A stretch of 62,500 nt of DNA. Source: Mastigamoeba balamuthi. Taxonomy: Eukaryota > Evosea > Mastigamoebida > Mastigamoebidae. The stretch covers positions 303,355 to 365,854 of the forward strand of contig CACRSC010000031.1 of assembly GCA_902651635.1 (NCBI GenBank), written 5' to 3'. The notes under the pieces were generated by a model that did not search any database, was not told where the DNA came from, and saw only the letters and a list, made by a program, of their open reading frames with translations. How positions within the stretch are numbered: position 1 is the first letter of the stretch; every line of letters starts with the position of its first letter. Position numbers and translations under genes: made by a program. Shown in pieces: positions 21,355-31,559 of this stretch.

Positions 21355-22208
21355 TCAGAACGAAAACCAATCGACTGAGCCCGAGACGTCTGTTGCGCGG
21401 ACGGAGCTTCCGGCAGCGGCGCTCTTGTCGCAGTACAGGTCTCCGGGCGTCACGGCCCGCAGGCGCAGTGCGTCCATCTGGTCGGCAGTGACCTGGCAGC
21501 TCGCGTCCGCAGGCAGAAACGGGGCGACGTCGTCGATGGCGATCTCGACGACGCGCTCGAAGACGTCGTCGACCGACAGCAGGTCGTCGTCCTCGGCGTT
21601 GCCAGCGGCACCCTGCGAGGACCTCGCCGTGTTGGCCAGCGCGCTCGTCTCGAAGTAGCGAGCGAAGCCCTGGCGCCTCGCAAACGCCGCTGCCTCGCGC
21701 TCGCTCACAGTCCGCATGCTGCGGAAGTCGATCTTGTTGCCCACCAGCACCTTGGGCGCCGTCCTGCTCAGCTCCAGCTGCTCCAGCAGCCCCGGCAACG
21801 CCTCGAAGCTCTGCCTGCGCTCCGGCGCTGGTGAGGGCCGCGCTCGGGGGGCTCCGAGCGGGCGCTGAATGCGCACCGAGAGAACACGTCGAAGACGACG
21901 ACGGAGGCTGTGAGGCCCGCGCACATGCGCAGCACTGCCGCACGGTGCCTCTCGTCGCCAGGCGCGTCCCAGAACTGCGCCTCGAAGACGATGTCGCTGG
22001 CGGGGTCGCGCACGGCCTCTCTCCACACGTGGATCGCGTCTCCCTCGGCCACACGCTGCGCCTGTGGCTGTGGAAAGAGCAGTGCGGGATCGCAGCGAGG
22101 AGCCGAGCGATCTGGGCCGCGCTCCTCGCGCAGGCGGCTGGCGTACGCCGCAGCACGCTGGTGGACGAGGGAGGTCTTGCCCACGTGCGCCGCCCCGACG
22201 ACAGCCAC
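21355..22208 (-). CDS. Divergent Rab-like small GTPase
   Basis: Two exons are clear: about 22208-21877 and 21814-21355, with a 62-nt GT-AG intron. GTPase motifs in order are P-loop GAAHVGKTS, switch II WDAPGDERH (usual WDTAGQE), FDVFSRQSFEALP, G4 GNKID and G5 ETSAL. The C-terminus (VSGSVDWFSF) has no prenylatable Cys, so it would not be a conventional membrane-anchored Rab. The start is unresolved: the frame just before the P-loop contains a stop at about 22244 and no ATG, so a short first exon must lie upstream, perhaps around 22365 (MSACNVPP...). Confidence 0.75.
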
Positions 22209-22458
22209 CCGCAGCGCGAAGTGGTACGCTCTCGCCAGTTTCGATTACTCCCGCAATCTCGAGTGTCGATTGACCCCCTCACACCCGCCAACCGGCTGCA
22301 AAAGCACAGGGCGATTCCCAACAGCAGCAGCAGCAGGCAGATCGGGGGCACGTTGCAGGCGGACATCACTTCTCTTCGGTTCAAAAATGCGGGAGGGGGG
22401 GCGCCTGGGCCAAAATGGCGGGCATGCGTGTGCGGGGTAGAGGCGCCGACTTGGCGCG

Positions 22459-23124
22459 TCATTGGACTGTACACTCAGGCTTCTCTCCCGACCTTGTTGA
22501 CAGGCTCATCCGCTTGCCGACGCCCCTGTGGCTGCTGTACTGGCGCGACGCGCGGGACGAGTGCAGCCCGGGGCACGCGACCTCGCAGATGGCGTCGAAG
22601 AGCCCCTTGAGGCCCTTCTTCGACTGCGCAGAGACCTCGACGAAGCGCATGGCCCCGATCTCCTTGGCCTTGACCATGCCCTCCTCGGGCGAGATGGGGC
22701 CCCTGCCGTACTTGTCCATCACCGCGGACATCGAGACGGCGTCCTCGCGCATGTCCGACTTGAGCCCGACGAGGATCACGGGCGTCGACGGGCAGCGCGA
22801 GCGGATTTCTTGTCTCCAGCGGTCGGCGACACTCGTGAAAGTCGGCGGAGCACCGACACTGTAGCAGACCGCGAAGACGTCGGCACCCTCGTAGGCGACC
22901 AGCCGCAGGCGCTCGTAGTCGTCGTGGCCAGCCGTGTCGACGAGGTTCAGGCGGAAGCGGACGCCGAGCTCGGGCCGCGACACGGTTGCACTGAACGTCT
23001 CGCAGACTGTGGGCACGTGCTCCTTGGGGAACAAGCCGTTGACAAAGGTCTGCAGCGTGCATGTCTTGCCCACGCGGCTGTCGCCAACAACCACGCACTT
23101 GATCTCCTTGATCTTGTCGCCCAT
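22459..23124 (-). CDS. Rho/Rac-family small GTPase with CTVQ prenylation box
   Basis: An intronless 221-residue protein. Motifs are P-loop GDSRVGKTC (10-20), effector region HVPTVCETFSATV, switch II DTAGHDDYERLR, G4 GLKSD (normally TKxD or NKxD), a Rho-type insert (SAVMDKYGRGPISPEEG) and G5 EVSAQS. After residue ~185 the hypervariable tail is Ser/Arg-rich and ends in Cys-Thr-Val-Gln, a CAAX box whose final Gln is typical of farnesyltransferase substrates. Rho proteins switch actin and membrane dynamics and are extracted by RhoGDI, which is encoded at 33892. The gene is divergent from delta-tubulin, with ~176 bases between the starts. Confidence 0.92.
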   Translation of the reverse strand: MGDKIKEIKCVVVGDSRVGKTCTLQTFVNGLFPKEHVPTVCETFSATVSRPELGVRFRLNLVDTAGHDDYERLRLVAYEGADVFAVCYSVGAPPTFTSVADRWRQEIRSRCPSTPVILVGLKSDMREDAVSMSAVMDKYGRGPISPEEGMVKAKEIGAMRFVEVSAQSKKGLKGLFDAICEVACPGLHSSRASRQYSSHRGVGKRMSLSTRSGEKPECTVQ

Positions 23125-23300
23125 GTCGCTGCCGGTGGGGTTGGGAGGCGTACGAGCACGGAGTGTCGCCCCAACAAACGGTTTTATTAACTGAACCTTG
23201 ATCGGTTGAGTATTCTCGGAATTTGCGGGATTTTTCCGAGATACTCGTATCTCTGCAGATATTTATCTCCAATCCTCCCCGAAAAGCGGGGTCTGAGCCG

Positions 23301-24992
23301 ATGGAGGGCGCTGTTGTGGCTGTGCAGGTGGGCCAGTGCGGCAACCAGCTCTGGCCCGAGGTCCTCGACACGCTCTGCTCCGAGCCCTCGACCCTCCGCC
23401 GCGCGTCGAGCCGCTTCTTCCGCGAGGCCGACACGCCGAGCGCGCAGTGCGACGACGGCGACGGCCGCGCCGAGCAGCGCAGGATGGTGGCCCGCACCGT
23501 CCTCGTCGACACCGAGCCCAAGGTGGTCGCCTCTGCGCTGCAACGGAGCTCCCGGCTGTGGGAGTACTCGCGGGGCAACGCGCACGTGCAGCAGGGCGGG
23601 GCCGCCAACAACTGGGCCTACGGGTGCGTCCCCCCCTGCTGCTGGTGGCCCCCCCCCCCTCCCTCGGCCCCCCACTGCACCACTGGTCTCAGCCCGTACG
23701 CACTCCAGGTACTCGAGGCTCGGGACCATCGCGTGGGACAGCTGCGCCGACCTGATCAGGAGGTACGGGGCTCCGCCGTCGGTCGGAGGTGGGGTGGCTG
23801 TAAGGGTGGGATAGAGAGGGTCGCAGTGCGTGTGGACAATGCTCTTCTGCAACTGTATTGATTTCCGCTTTTCCCGCCTCGCAAGTGTATTCTCCGGTCG
23901 AAACCGGCTAGAACCCGCCCGCCATCTCGCTTACACATTTTTGGCAGGGAGCTCGAGAGGGCCGACTTGGTGGATGCTGTTGTGATTGCTGGGTCGGTTG
24001 CTGGCGGGACGGGAAGCGGGGTTGGGAGCTGCATTGCGGAGCGCATGCGGGACGAGCTCATTCCCCGCGGGACCATGATGCAGCTGCTCGTGTGGCCGTA
24101 CTCGGGCGGTGATGTCGTCCTGCAGCACCTCAACGCGTCCCTGACGCTCTCGCACGCCACGAAGGCCAGCGATGCTGTACTCCTTGTCGAGAACGACAGA
24201 GCGCACGAGCTCTGCGTCAAGACCCTCGGCCTCAAGGATGTAACGATGGCCGACCTCAACCGCGCAATCGCGAGGCAGATTGTGCACGCACTGCTGCCCG
24301 CGGACCCGGCGAGGCTGTGCGCTGGCCCAAGGCCGGGCTCTGTTGTCCTGTGCGGGACGGAGAGCGCTTGCCGAAGGCCTCTGTCTGCTGCTGTGCGGCA
24401 CTTGTGCCCTCTGGCAACAGCGAACATGCTCTCGGTCTCTACGGTTCCGCAAACATCTGTCGAGGCCGTGGCGTTCACGAGCAGCACGTGGCCAGGACTA
24501 CTCAAGCACTTGCGCCAGATGCTCCTGTGCAATACGCACACGGACGGATACATTGACTGGACAGTGACCGTGGACGATGCTGTAGGTGCCCCCCGAAGTG
24601 GTGCACGCCCTCTGTCTGCGACAGCAATACGCAGACCAGTGCGCACGATTGCAAATCAGCTGGTTCTGAGGGGACCGGGTCTGGACGGAACGGATGCAGG
24701 GCTTTTTGTCGACCCTGCCATTTACGCAGCATTCAGCGCAGAGCCTCTCTCAGTGCTGTGTGGTCCGAGAGCACTGTGGGGCTACGACAAATCGGCCTCT
24801 TTGCTCAGCAACAACGAGGGAGTTGCAATACCCCTGGAACGTACATCGGCCAGAGCACTAGCAATGGTACATGCACGTGCATACACCCACCACTATTCTC
24901 GCTATGGTGTGGAAACTGTGGACCTTGAACAAGCCGTCGAAAGCTTGGAGCAAATTGTACAAAACTATCAATCACTCTGCAGTCCCTCCTAA
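23301..24992 (+). CDS. TUBD1: Delta-tubulin
   Basis: Three exons (23301-23623, 23709-23762, 23948-24992; introns 85 and 185 nt) give 473 residues. It is a tubulin by VAVQVGQCGNQ at the N-terminus, NNWAYG and the nucleotide loop AGGTGSGVGS. It is delta rather than alpha/beta/gamma by VLVDTEPKV, TLSHATKASDAVLL, TWPGLLKHLRQMLL, YDKSASLLSNNEG and the tail AYTHHYSRYGVE, each with direct counterparts in animal delta-tubulin. Delta-tubulin stabilises the triplet microtubules of centrioles and basal bodies and is generally missing from organisms without flagella. The protein ends without an acidic tail, as expected for delta. Confidence 0.93.
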
Positions 24993-25317
24993 AACAACTC
25001 TAAAAAACACACCCAGATAGAGCATAAAGCTGGAAGTCTGTATTACCATTTTAGTGCTATGAAAGTGCTAACAATGTGTGAGGGCACAAAATAGTGTCTT
25101 GTGTGAGGTGAAATATGTAATTTCTTGATTCAATTGAAGTATTTCCCAACCGAAATGTGGTGTTGTTGATCAATCTTTTTGCTTCTGGCAGAGTCTACTA
25201 TACAGAAATTGTCACAACCTCCCCTCTTCCCATTAAAAATTTGGTCATCACTGTGACTTTTGTGCATGGAGCACCACCACATCTATAGCAATGTTATTCA
25301 GTACTACTTTCGATTTA

Positions 25318-25475
25318 ATTGCTTATTTTGCGCTAAATTTAGCACAAAATAGCATTAAATTGCTAATAGCAATTTTAGTTCTACATGCAACCTAAATTAA
25401 CATTGAGATATTTTTCCTAGTGCTATGCATCACTTGTAGCACTACTAGCACAAATATTTGTGCTAGTAGTGATTG
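25318..25475. repeat. Clustered AT-rich palindromes
   Basis: A perfect 32-nt palindrome occupies 25440-25471 (half-site CACTACTAGCACAAAT). A second, imperfect palindrome centred near 25342 reads TTGCGCTAAATTTAGCACAA. The 8-mer AGTGCTAT recurs at about 25053, 25418 and 25477. The hairpin cluster resembles a non-autonomous DNA element but no terminal repeats or target duplication were identified. Confidence 0.6.
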
Positions 25476-26255
25476 TAGTGCTATATTAGTAATGTAATTC
25501 TTTCGTATGCATTACAAAGCACACTACATTGTGATTAAAGTGAGAAATTTATTGCATTTAGCACTAATTGTGATATAGCTGTACTTTATTTCATTCTTCT
25601 TCTCTGTTTTACTCTAAGTCAACTCTGTTGAACCATGATCCATGATATCCTGGATTTCAAAGATATCTTCACTGTGACATCATCATATCTTAACTCTTCT
25701 CATACTCACTGCACAACTCATATCTGTTCCTCACATGTTTCCCCCCTTGCCCTGTTTCTTCTTTTCTGCACTTGGCTGCCTCACAGCATGAGGGTCGTTG
25801 TTTCTTTATGTCCGGAGGGGGAAATGGTCTGAATCAAAGGTCAGCAAGAATCTCAAACCTAAATACCAAGATCGTGACATTACTGAGCTCCTTAATAGAT
25901 CGCATACTTTTTTATTATCCAATTTCGATTCGTTCTCACCTCATCGTTTTCTTTGCTCATGGACTCAGAGGGGTGTTTTGCTTCCTTCTTCAGTCAGTGT
26001 TGGCAAGAGCAAATCAGACAGAGCTATTGACAATCATAACTAAGGGCAACTAAATGCAAAAACCCGTTCTAATGACAGATGTACCCTCATCAAACACCTT
26101 ACCAGAGTTATTAAACAGTCATAAGAAGACCCATGAAGGCCAGTCCAAGCTCTGCTCTGGCTGTTAGAGCAGTGGGCACTGAATTCACAGATCTGGAATT
26201 GTCAAGGCCATTGACATCTTATGGCCCAGGAAGAAGCAGAACAAGTTTTTAAAAT

Positions 26256-26357
26256 GGCAAGTACAAGGAGTACATTGTTACATTCCAGATGGTGATCAAC
26301 AACCAGGGCATTCCCAGGATGATCATGGCTTGTACACGGGGGTTTGCCACGATCTAG
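26256..26357 (+). pseudogene. Possible decayed DDE transposase fragment
   Basis: One frame reads GKYKEYIVTFQMVINNQGIP then RMIMACTRGFATI before a stop. The pattern lysine-rich / VTFQMVINNQG resembles the strand before the catalytic Asp region of Harbinger-like DDE transposases. Flanking frames are broken. Evidence is weak. Confidence 0.22.
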
Positions 26358-27400
26358 GTACTTCACCCTGCTTCTTCAGCACCTGTGAACACAGTTACAC
26401 TGGTGTTCAGACCTGGTGTACATAAGTGCAGTTCTTCTCTGCTTTCCATTGGCAGAGTCATACAGAGAGGCATGCATGAAGTTGTGTCCCTTGCAGTTCC
26501 ATGCATGGAGCTGAGCTCTGCCAGGTTTCATGTCCCAATTCAACATTGTGGGCAAGAAGTTCGCAGGAAAGGTGATAAGCAATGATCTGCTAAGATCAGC
26601 CATCACAGTCATCACGAACCTAGGTGTCTGATACCTCAGTAAGAACCACCTTCACCCAATTCCCAGAGAGGCCTGGTTTCTAAGACCATCTCAGTGAACA
26701 AAATCCAAAAAAATGATTGACTTAGCAAAAATGGCTAAGAGCTCAGTGATGAATAATTGCAAAAATTGTGTGGTTGCACGAGGGCCTATTCAGAACAATA
26801 AAGACCCTCTTCGTCCTCAGTGGAAGGAACAACAAAGCTGATTCCTGGCTTTCTCATCCCGTATCCCTCTGACATAGTGTGGGACCTTAGGTTAAGTAAG
26901 TGAATTTCGGGCAGACATGTGAAATTTGGTCACTCATTCAGAACTCAACTGCATTCTCTTAATTCTCATCATCTCTTATAAATTCTCTTTTCTCCTTCCT
27001 ACCATTCCTGATTCTGCGAGAGGCCTATTCCTCATTTGTAGCAGAAGGAATGAAAAATTCATAATTATTATCCATATTTATATTGTAATTGAATCATAAA
27101 TTTGCACTGAAATGTTCAAACTTAAAATGTAACTTTAATGGTGAGAATTGTTGCAGTAACCAATTATAGATACAGAACAATACAAATAATATTACATTAA
27201 TATTCCCTCAAACATACTTCTTCATAAAAAAGTAACAAATTCAGATTTATGATGTGCATAAAGAGGTAATAGAATCAATCACTTCATTGTGCAGATTCTC
27301 TTTACCTAGCAAACTGATTTCTTTGGAAGTAATATTTTCGGATCAATAGAAGTCTCCTGTCCACTAAAGCATGATTAGATAATGAAAGAAGGGAAATGTG

Positions 27401-28993
27401 TTATGTTCTTACCCTGACTTTGTACCAGGATTTCTCTTGCAGAGAGTTCTCACTGGCAATAAAGTAGAGCTTTCCACCATCAATCCAGTTATATCTCAGT
27501 GTATCATCTGAGTTTATCTGGCACAGAAGCTGTTCATTCTTCGCAAGTATGTTGGGATCTGGCTGAATTGGATCAAAACAGCCAAAAAGGTAATGGGTTG
27601 CTGCGAAACTTGGATAAGCATTTGAACACTCATCTCTCCATTGGGTAATACACTCTTTAATAGCATCCTCCGTCTCCTCTGATATATCCTCTAGAGAGCT
27701 GTAGATCCCAGATAGGATATCATACAGTGATGGCAGCATATACAAGGATCTAAAGTGAATAGTAGCTGCCAGTCCTGCTGGATATGAACACTCTCCGTTT
27801 CTTGGATTGTCTGGATCAGCCTCAGACGAGTATTGCCTCTGTTCCAGGTCCTTTTGCTCATGGAAATCATGCCATTGGACAAGCCTTTGCCCTGTCCGCT
27901 TATCGTTCATGATGATATCAATGTTTCCGAAAAAGTAGAGCATTCCTGTCTGAGGCAGCATTCCCGAGATGTCATATTTCGATGCCTCAGAGCAATTCAC
28001 CTGTGATTTGGTCACTTCCGTCTTATAAAAAGAAATAATACACACCTGGCAGAGAAAGGGCATCTGATCTCCATTGAAAGTCGGCCATATGAAGTCTGCA
28101 GTTGTTGGAACATCAGGAAGGCCATTCCACTTGCTTGCACCCCACGGAATGGACACGTTCTTCGTTACATTGCCAGGGTCAAGGGCAACCCCTGAGCGCA
28201 TCATCGGTCTTATCACACCCCACAGCACACTGAACAACTCAGAGGTTCTCTTCTGTATCACTTCCGAATTAGCTGGGTTCCTGCTTTTCTGAAGAGCAAA
28301 TAAGATTCTATGTGTGATAGTGACATACTGTTGTGAGCGCGTCCCACTCGTCGGGGCTGATGACCTGTCTCACCCGAGACAAATCCACCTTTTCTTCAGT
28401 CTTACAATTGGTTATCAGGATATCGATCCAGTCTGGAAGCTTGTCCTGGAGTACTGCTTTCGCTCCGAATGCGTGGATCGAGTCGATTATCCGAATACAG
28501 GTTTTGTCGTCTAGGTTTGGTGATTCGAACACGGTCTTGCCCCGCAGTTCATCACGTCCTTCCTCCTGCGCTACCAATTTCTCGACGAGCACCCTCAGCG
28601 ATTCCCTGAGCTGAGCCCAAAAAAAACGTGTGAAAAAAGAGGTGATCCCAAAGCAGCACGCACGTCGGCTCGAATGTGGTGCAGGCTGTCGAGTGCGTCC
28701 GAAACCAGGCCAAAAACGGTGTCGATGCTGTCGAGCGACTGGAAGAATCGAGTCGGAGGTAGTCCAGGCCTTCCGAGGGCTGTCCACTTCGAGCACAGAG
28801 AGGCAGAAGCCGAGAGCGTGCGGGACAAGCGGACCGCATCTAGCCAGCGCTTGGAGACGAGGCGCATCGACCGCGGGTCACACAGGGGCGAAGAGAGCTC
28901 GAGGACTCGGCTGAGAACATCAAGGGGAAGGCAGTCGATGGGGCAGAGGGTGTCCTGGTCGTTGAGACGGGGGCTCTTGAGCTCGAGAGACAT
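27401..28993 (-). CDS. F-box protein fused to a YwqG-like (DUF1963) domain
   Basis: Four exons (28993-28664, 28610-28329, 28288-28046, 28000-27401; introns 53, 40 and 45 nt) give 484 residues. Residues ~18-60 are an F-box (LPLDVLSRVLELSSPLCDPRSMRLVSKRW split by the usual loop), which binds Skp1 in SCF ubiquitin ligases. The C-terminal ~250 residues match the DUF1963/YwqG family: KWNGLPDVP, FLCQVNCSEA after splicing, GMLPQTGMLYFFG, LFGCFDPIQ and LLCQINSDDTL, with GGKLYFIA. YwqG proteins are mainly bacterial and of unknown function. The 3' end is uncertain: GTAAGA at 27407 could be a donor to a further small exon. YwqG exons are visibly less GC-rich than the host genes around them. Confidence 0.8.
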
Positions 28994-29405
28994 CTCACGA
29001 AGCTAAAGAGAATGCAAAACTAACGACACAATGCCGTAACAATTGATGGTGTCCGATTCGCTGGATATGTTTTTCTTCTGCTCGAAAGATTCACTGTGCA
29101 GCCAAGAGTTGATGGCTGAGCGTCGCTGTCCATGACCGTGTATCTGAGAAATGTGAGGGTCGGATTGAACACACAGCCTGGGACGGCCAACCGCTGGGGC
29201 GATCCCGGTCCCCGCACAGTCGTTCGGTGGCTCCTCGTCGCAGTCCTCGAGAGACCTTCGACGGTGAACACTGGCAACAGCATCCAACACGATGTACCCT
29301 GATTCCATCTTTCGTTGAGATCTCTTTCCTGATATCTTAATCACCGGTGGGTGAGAAGATTCAAAAAGGACCGCTTGTTGTTGTTGGCGCCAAAAACCGC
29401 ACGAC
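28994..29405. other. Divergent intergenic region with a weak minus-strand frame
   Basis: About 410 nt between divergent genes. A minus-strand frame from an ATG at 29308 to 29003 (MESGYIVLDAVASVHRRR...) is open for 102 codons and could be an upstream exon or 5' UTR. I see no domain and no clear splice link. Confidence 0.3.
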
Positions 29406-31410
29406 ATGAGCACCGCCAACGAGTTCGACCTCGTGATGCTCAAACGCGGCAACCGCGAGGGCTACCGCTTCCCCCTCCGCCGCTTCGTCTACCGCCTCGG
29501 CAGGTCTGCCGACCCCCGCTGGCACCCCTTCTTTCCGCTTTTCGCGACGCTTTCGCCGTCTCTCTGTGACCCGCTCCCGCTGACCACCACCCACCACCAC
29601 CTGCACCCGCACGCGCAGCCAGGCGGGGGTGGACATCTGCTTCCGGATGCACGGGAGCAGCGAGCCGGCGGCCGCGGTGCAGCCGCTGCACGCGGTGCTG
29701 ACGGTGGACCCGCCCGACGTCTACGTGCAGCCCGCGTTTGATGGCTGCAGCGTCGTCCTGCGCCACAGCGGCGGCGGGGCGCCCGTCGACGCCGACCCGC
29801 GCGTCTGCACGCGCGTGCTGCCCGAGCACACGGTCTCGCTGGGCGCCGTGAGGTTCCGCGTTGTGCGGGCGGGCGCCCCGCTGTCCGCCTGCACGTCGTG
29901 CGCGTGCTCGCAGGCCAGCACGGCGAGCGAGGCCCGCACCAGGGCCGAGGACGACGCGCAGTCGCACGGGAACGGCGAGTCCCACGGCTCCGCGGCCGGC
30001 GCTGCCGTGGAGCCCGAGGGCGCGAGCAGGGAGGGAGTGGCGGAGAAGAGCGGGGGCAGCAGGGAGGAGGAGGACACCACGAGGGACGGCGCGAGCAGGG
30101 CGAGCGAGGACCTGCAGAAGCCCGACGTCAGCATGGACGGCAGGTCACAGCACGAGGAGGCAGCAGCCCCGAGTGCGGCGCCGCCCGAGATGGAGGCGGC
30201 GGCACCTGCCCACGACTCGATGCCGCCGTCTCAGCAGAGCGCACGCCCGCCAACGCCAACGCCCGTCCCCGAGCCCGAGCGGCGCGAGGCGCTGCCGGAC
30301 GCGGGCGCACTGTCGCCCATCCTCCCCAAGGCCGAGCCCGAGCGGCACGAGGCACTGCCAGACGCGAGCACGCTGTCGTCCGTCCTCCCCAAGCCCGAGC
30401 CTGAGCGGCAGGATCGGCAGCAGACGGACAGCGCGCCAGCTCAGAGAAGCCAGAAGCCCCAGACGATAGACGACGTCCTTGCGATGCAGGATATGCAGCT
30501 GGCGTACAAGCCGTCGGGGCTGAGCCTCACTGCGAGGCGCAGGGCCTTGCACCAGGGTCAGCAGCAGGAGGGAAGCTCGCAGCCTGCGGTCCTGGCGGAG
30601 GACTCCTCGCGCAAGAGGGCTCACTCTGGCAATGGCGACGGCGACGAGGCTGGCAGCCAGCAGAGCGCGACCGGCAACGATGAGCCTCTGAAGAAGAGGG
30701 CTCGCGTGGACGAGCGTCGCCTGACAGAGGTCAGTGCCAATTGCTCTGGTGGCAAGCAACTCACTTGCTCGTTTTCATAGGCCGATGTGGCTGCTTTCAA
30801 CGACTTTATCCACAAGGCGGACAAGCACCGCGTATGCTGCCATTCGCACGCTTGGTGTGCTAACTTGTGTTCGCATGCAGAGGACCAAGCAGTTCATCGG
30901 CCCCGATTGGGAGAACTTCAAGGCCCCGGGCCTGTGGGGTGCAGAGTACATCAAAGAGATCGCGAACCCTATGTGCGTCTCGTGGATGAGAGGGAAGATG
31001 CGCGACGGGCAGTACAGCACTCTGCGCGACGTGGAAGCCGATGTGGATCTCATTGTCGACAACTGCTTCAAGTTCAACTGCGCACGTCCCCAGTGCGTCT
31101 CGAGCGTCAGCTGACAGTTTCGCAGAGACCCGCCGATCACGAAATCCGAGAGTGTGCCAAGTACCTGAAGAAGCTGTGGAGAAGGGCCGTTTCGTCCAGC
31201 GAGTCGGCCAGCGAGCAGAGCGAGGCTGACGTCGACTACTCGCAGAGCAGCCGCAAATGTAAGCGCACCCCCACGCAGACCTGCTTATCATCCCCGTGTT
31301 CATTATGCGCCTGTCATGTGGGACGGGGGTGTAGCTGCGAATCCAGACCTGACACAAGCGGGGGGCGGGATCGAGCAGCAAAAGAAGTCAAAGTGCTGGC
31401 GCGAAAGTGA
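29406..31410 (+). CDS. FHA-domain and bromodomain chromatin protein
   Basis: Exons 29406-29503, 29619-30729, 30781-30831, 30881-31092 and 31128-31410 give ~584 residues. The N-terminus is FHA-like after splicing: FVYRLGRSQAGVDICF (the G-R pair and S...D of phosphopeptide-binding FHA domains), then PLHAVLTV. A long acidic/Pro-rich disordered region with a basic nuclear-type patch (KKRARVDERR) follows. The C-terminal third is a bromodomain: GPDWENFKAPGLW, YIKEIANPMCVSW, MRDGQYSTLRDVEADVDLIVDNCFKFN, with the acetyl-lysine Asn in the NCFKFN motif. It probably reads acetylated histones. The last intron (31093-31127, 35 nt) and the 3' end are tentative; GTAAGC at 31260 may lead to a further exon ending in MKRKRH near 31470. 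Confidence 0.75.
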
Positions 31411-31559
31411 ACAACTGCAGCTCGAGTGGTCGCGGCTCGAATCCAGGAGCATGAAGCGCAAGAGGCATTAGAGACACCAACCAGTACGAGGCTTCTCGGG
31501 CTACTTTACTGATGACGCAAGAGATCTTGGCAACAAGGGTTATTAGTGCGTTGTATTCT

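Larger units (their letters stand above)
24993..27400. other. AT-rich gene-poor island
   Basis: About 2.4 kb of AT-rich DNA between delta-tubulin and the F-box/YwqG gene. Only short frames occur. It contains palindromes at 25318-25475 and a possible transposase scrap at 26256-26357, listed separately. Confidence 0.6.

Noticed and set aside
29003-29308. Independent 102-aa minus-strand gene upstream of the F-box gene
   Set aside because: No domain, no polyadenylation or splice support; more likely 5' UTR or an unsupported frame.
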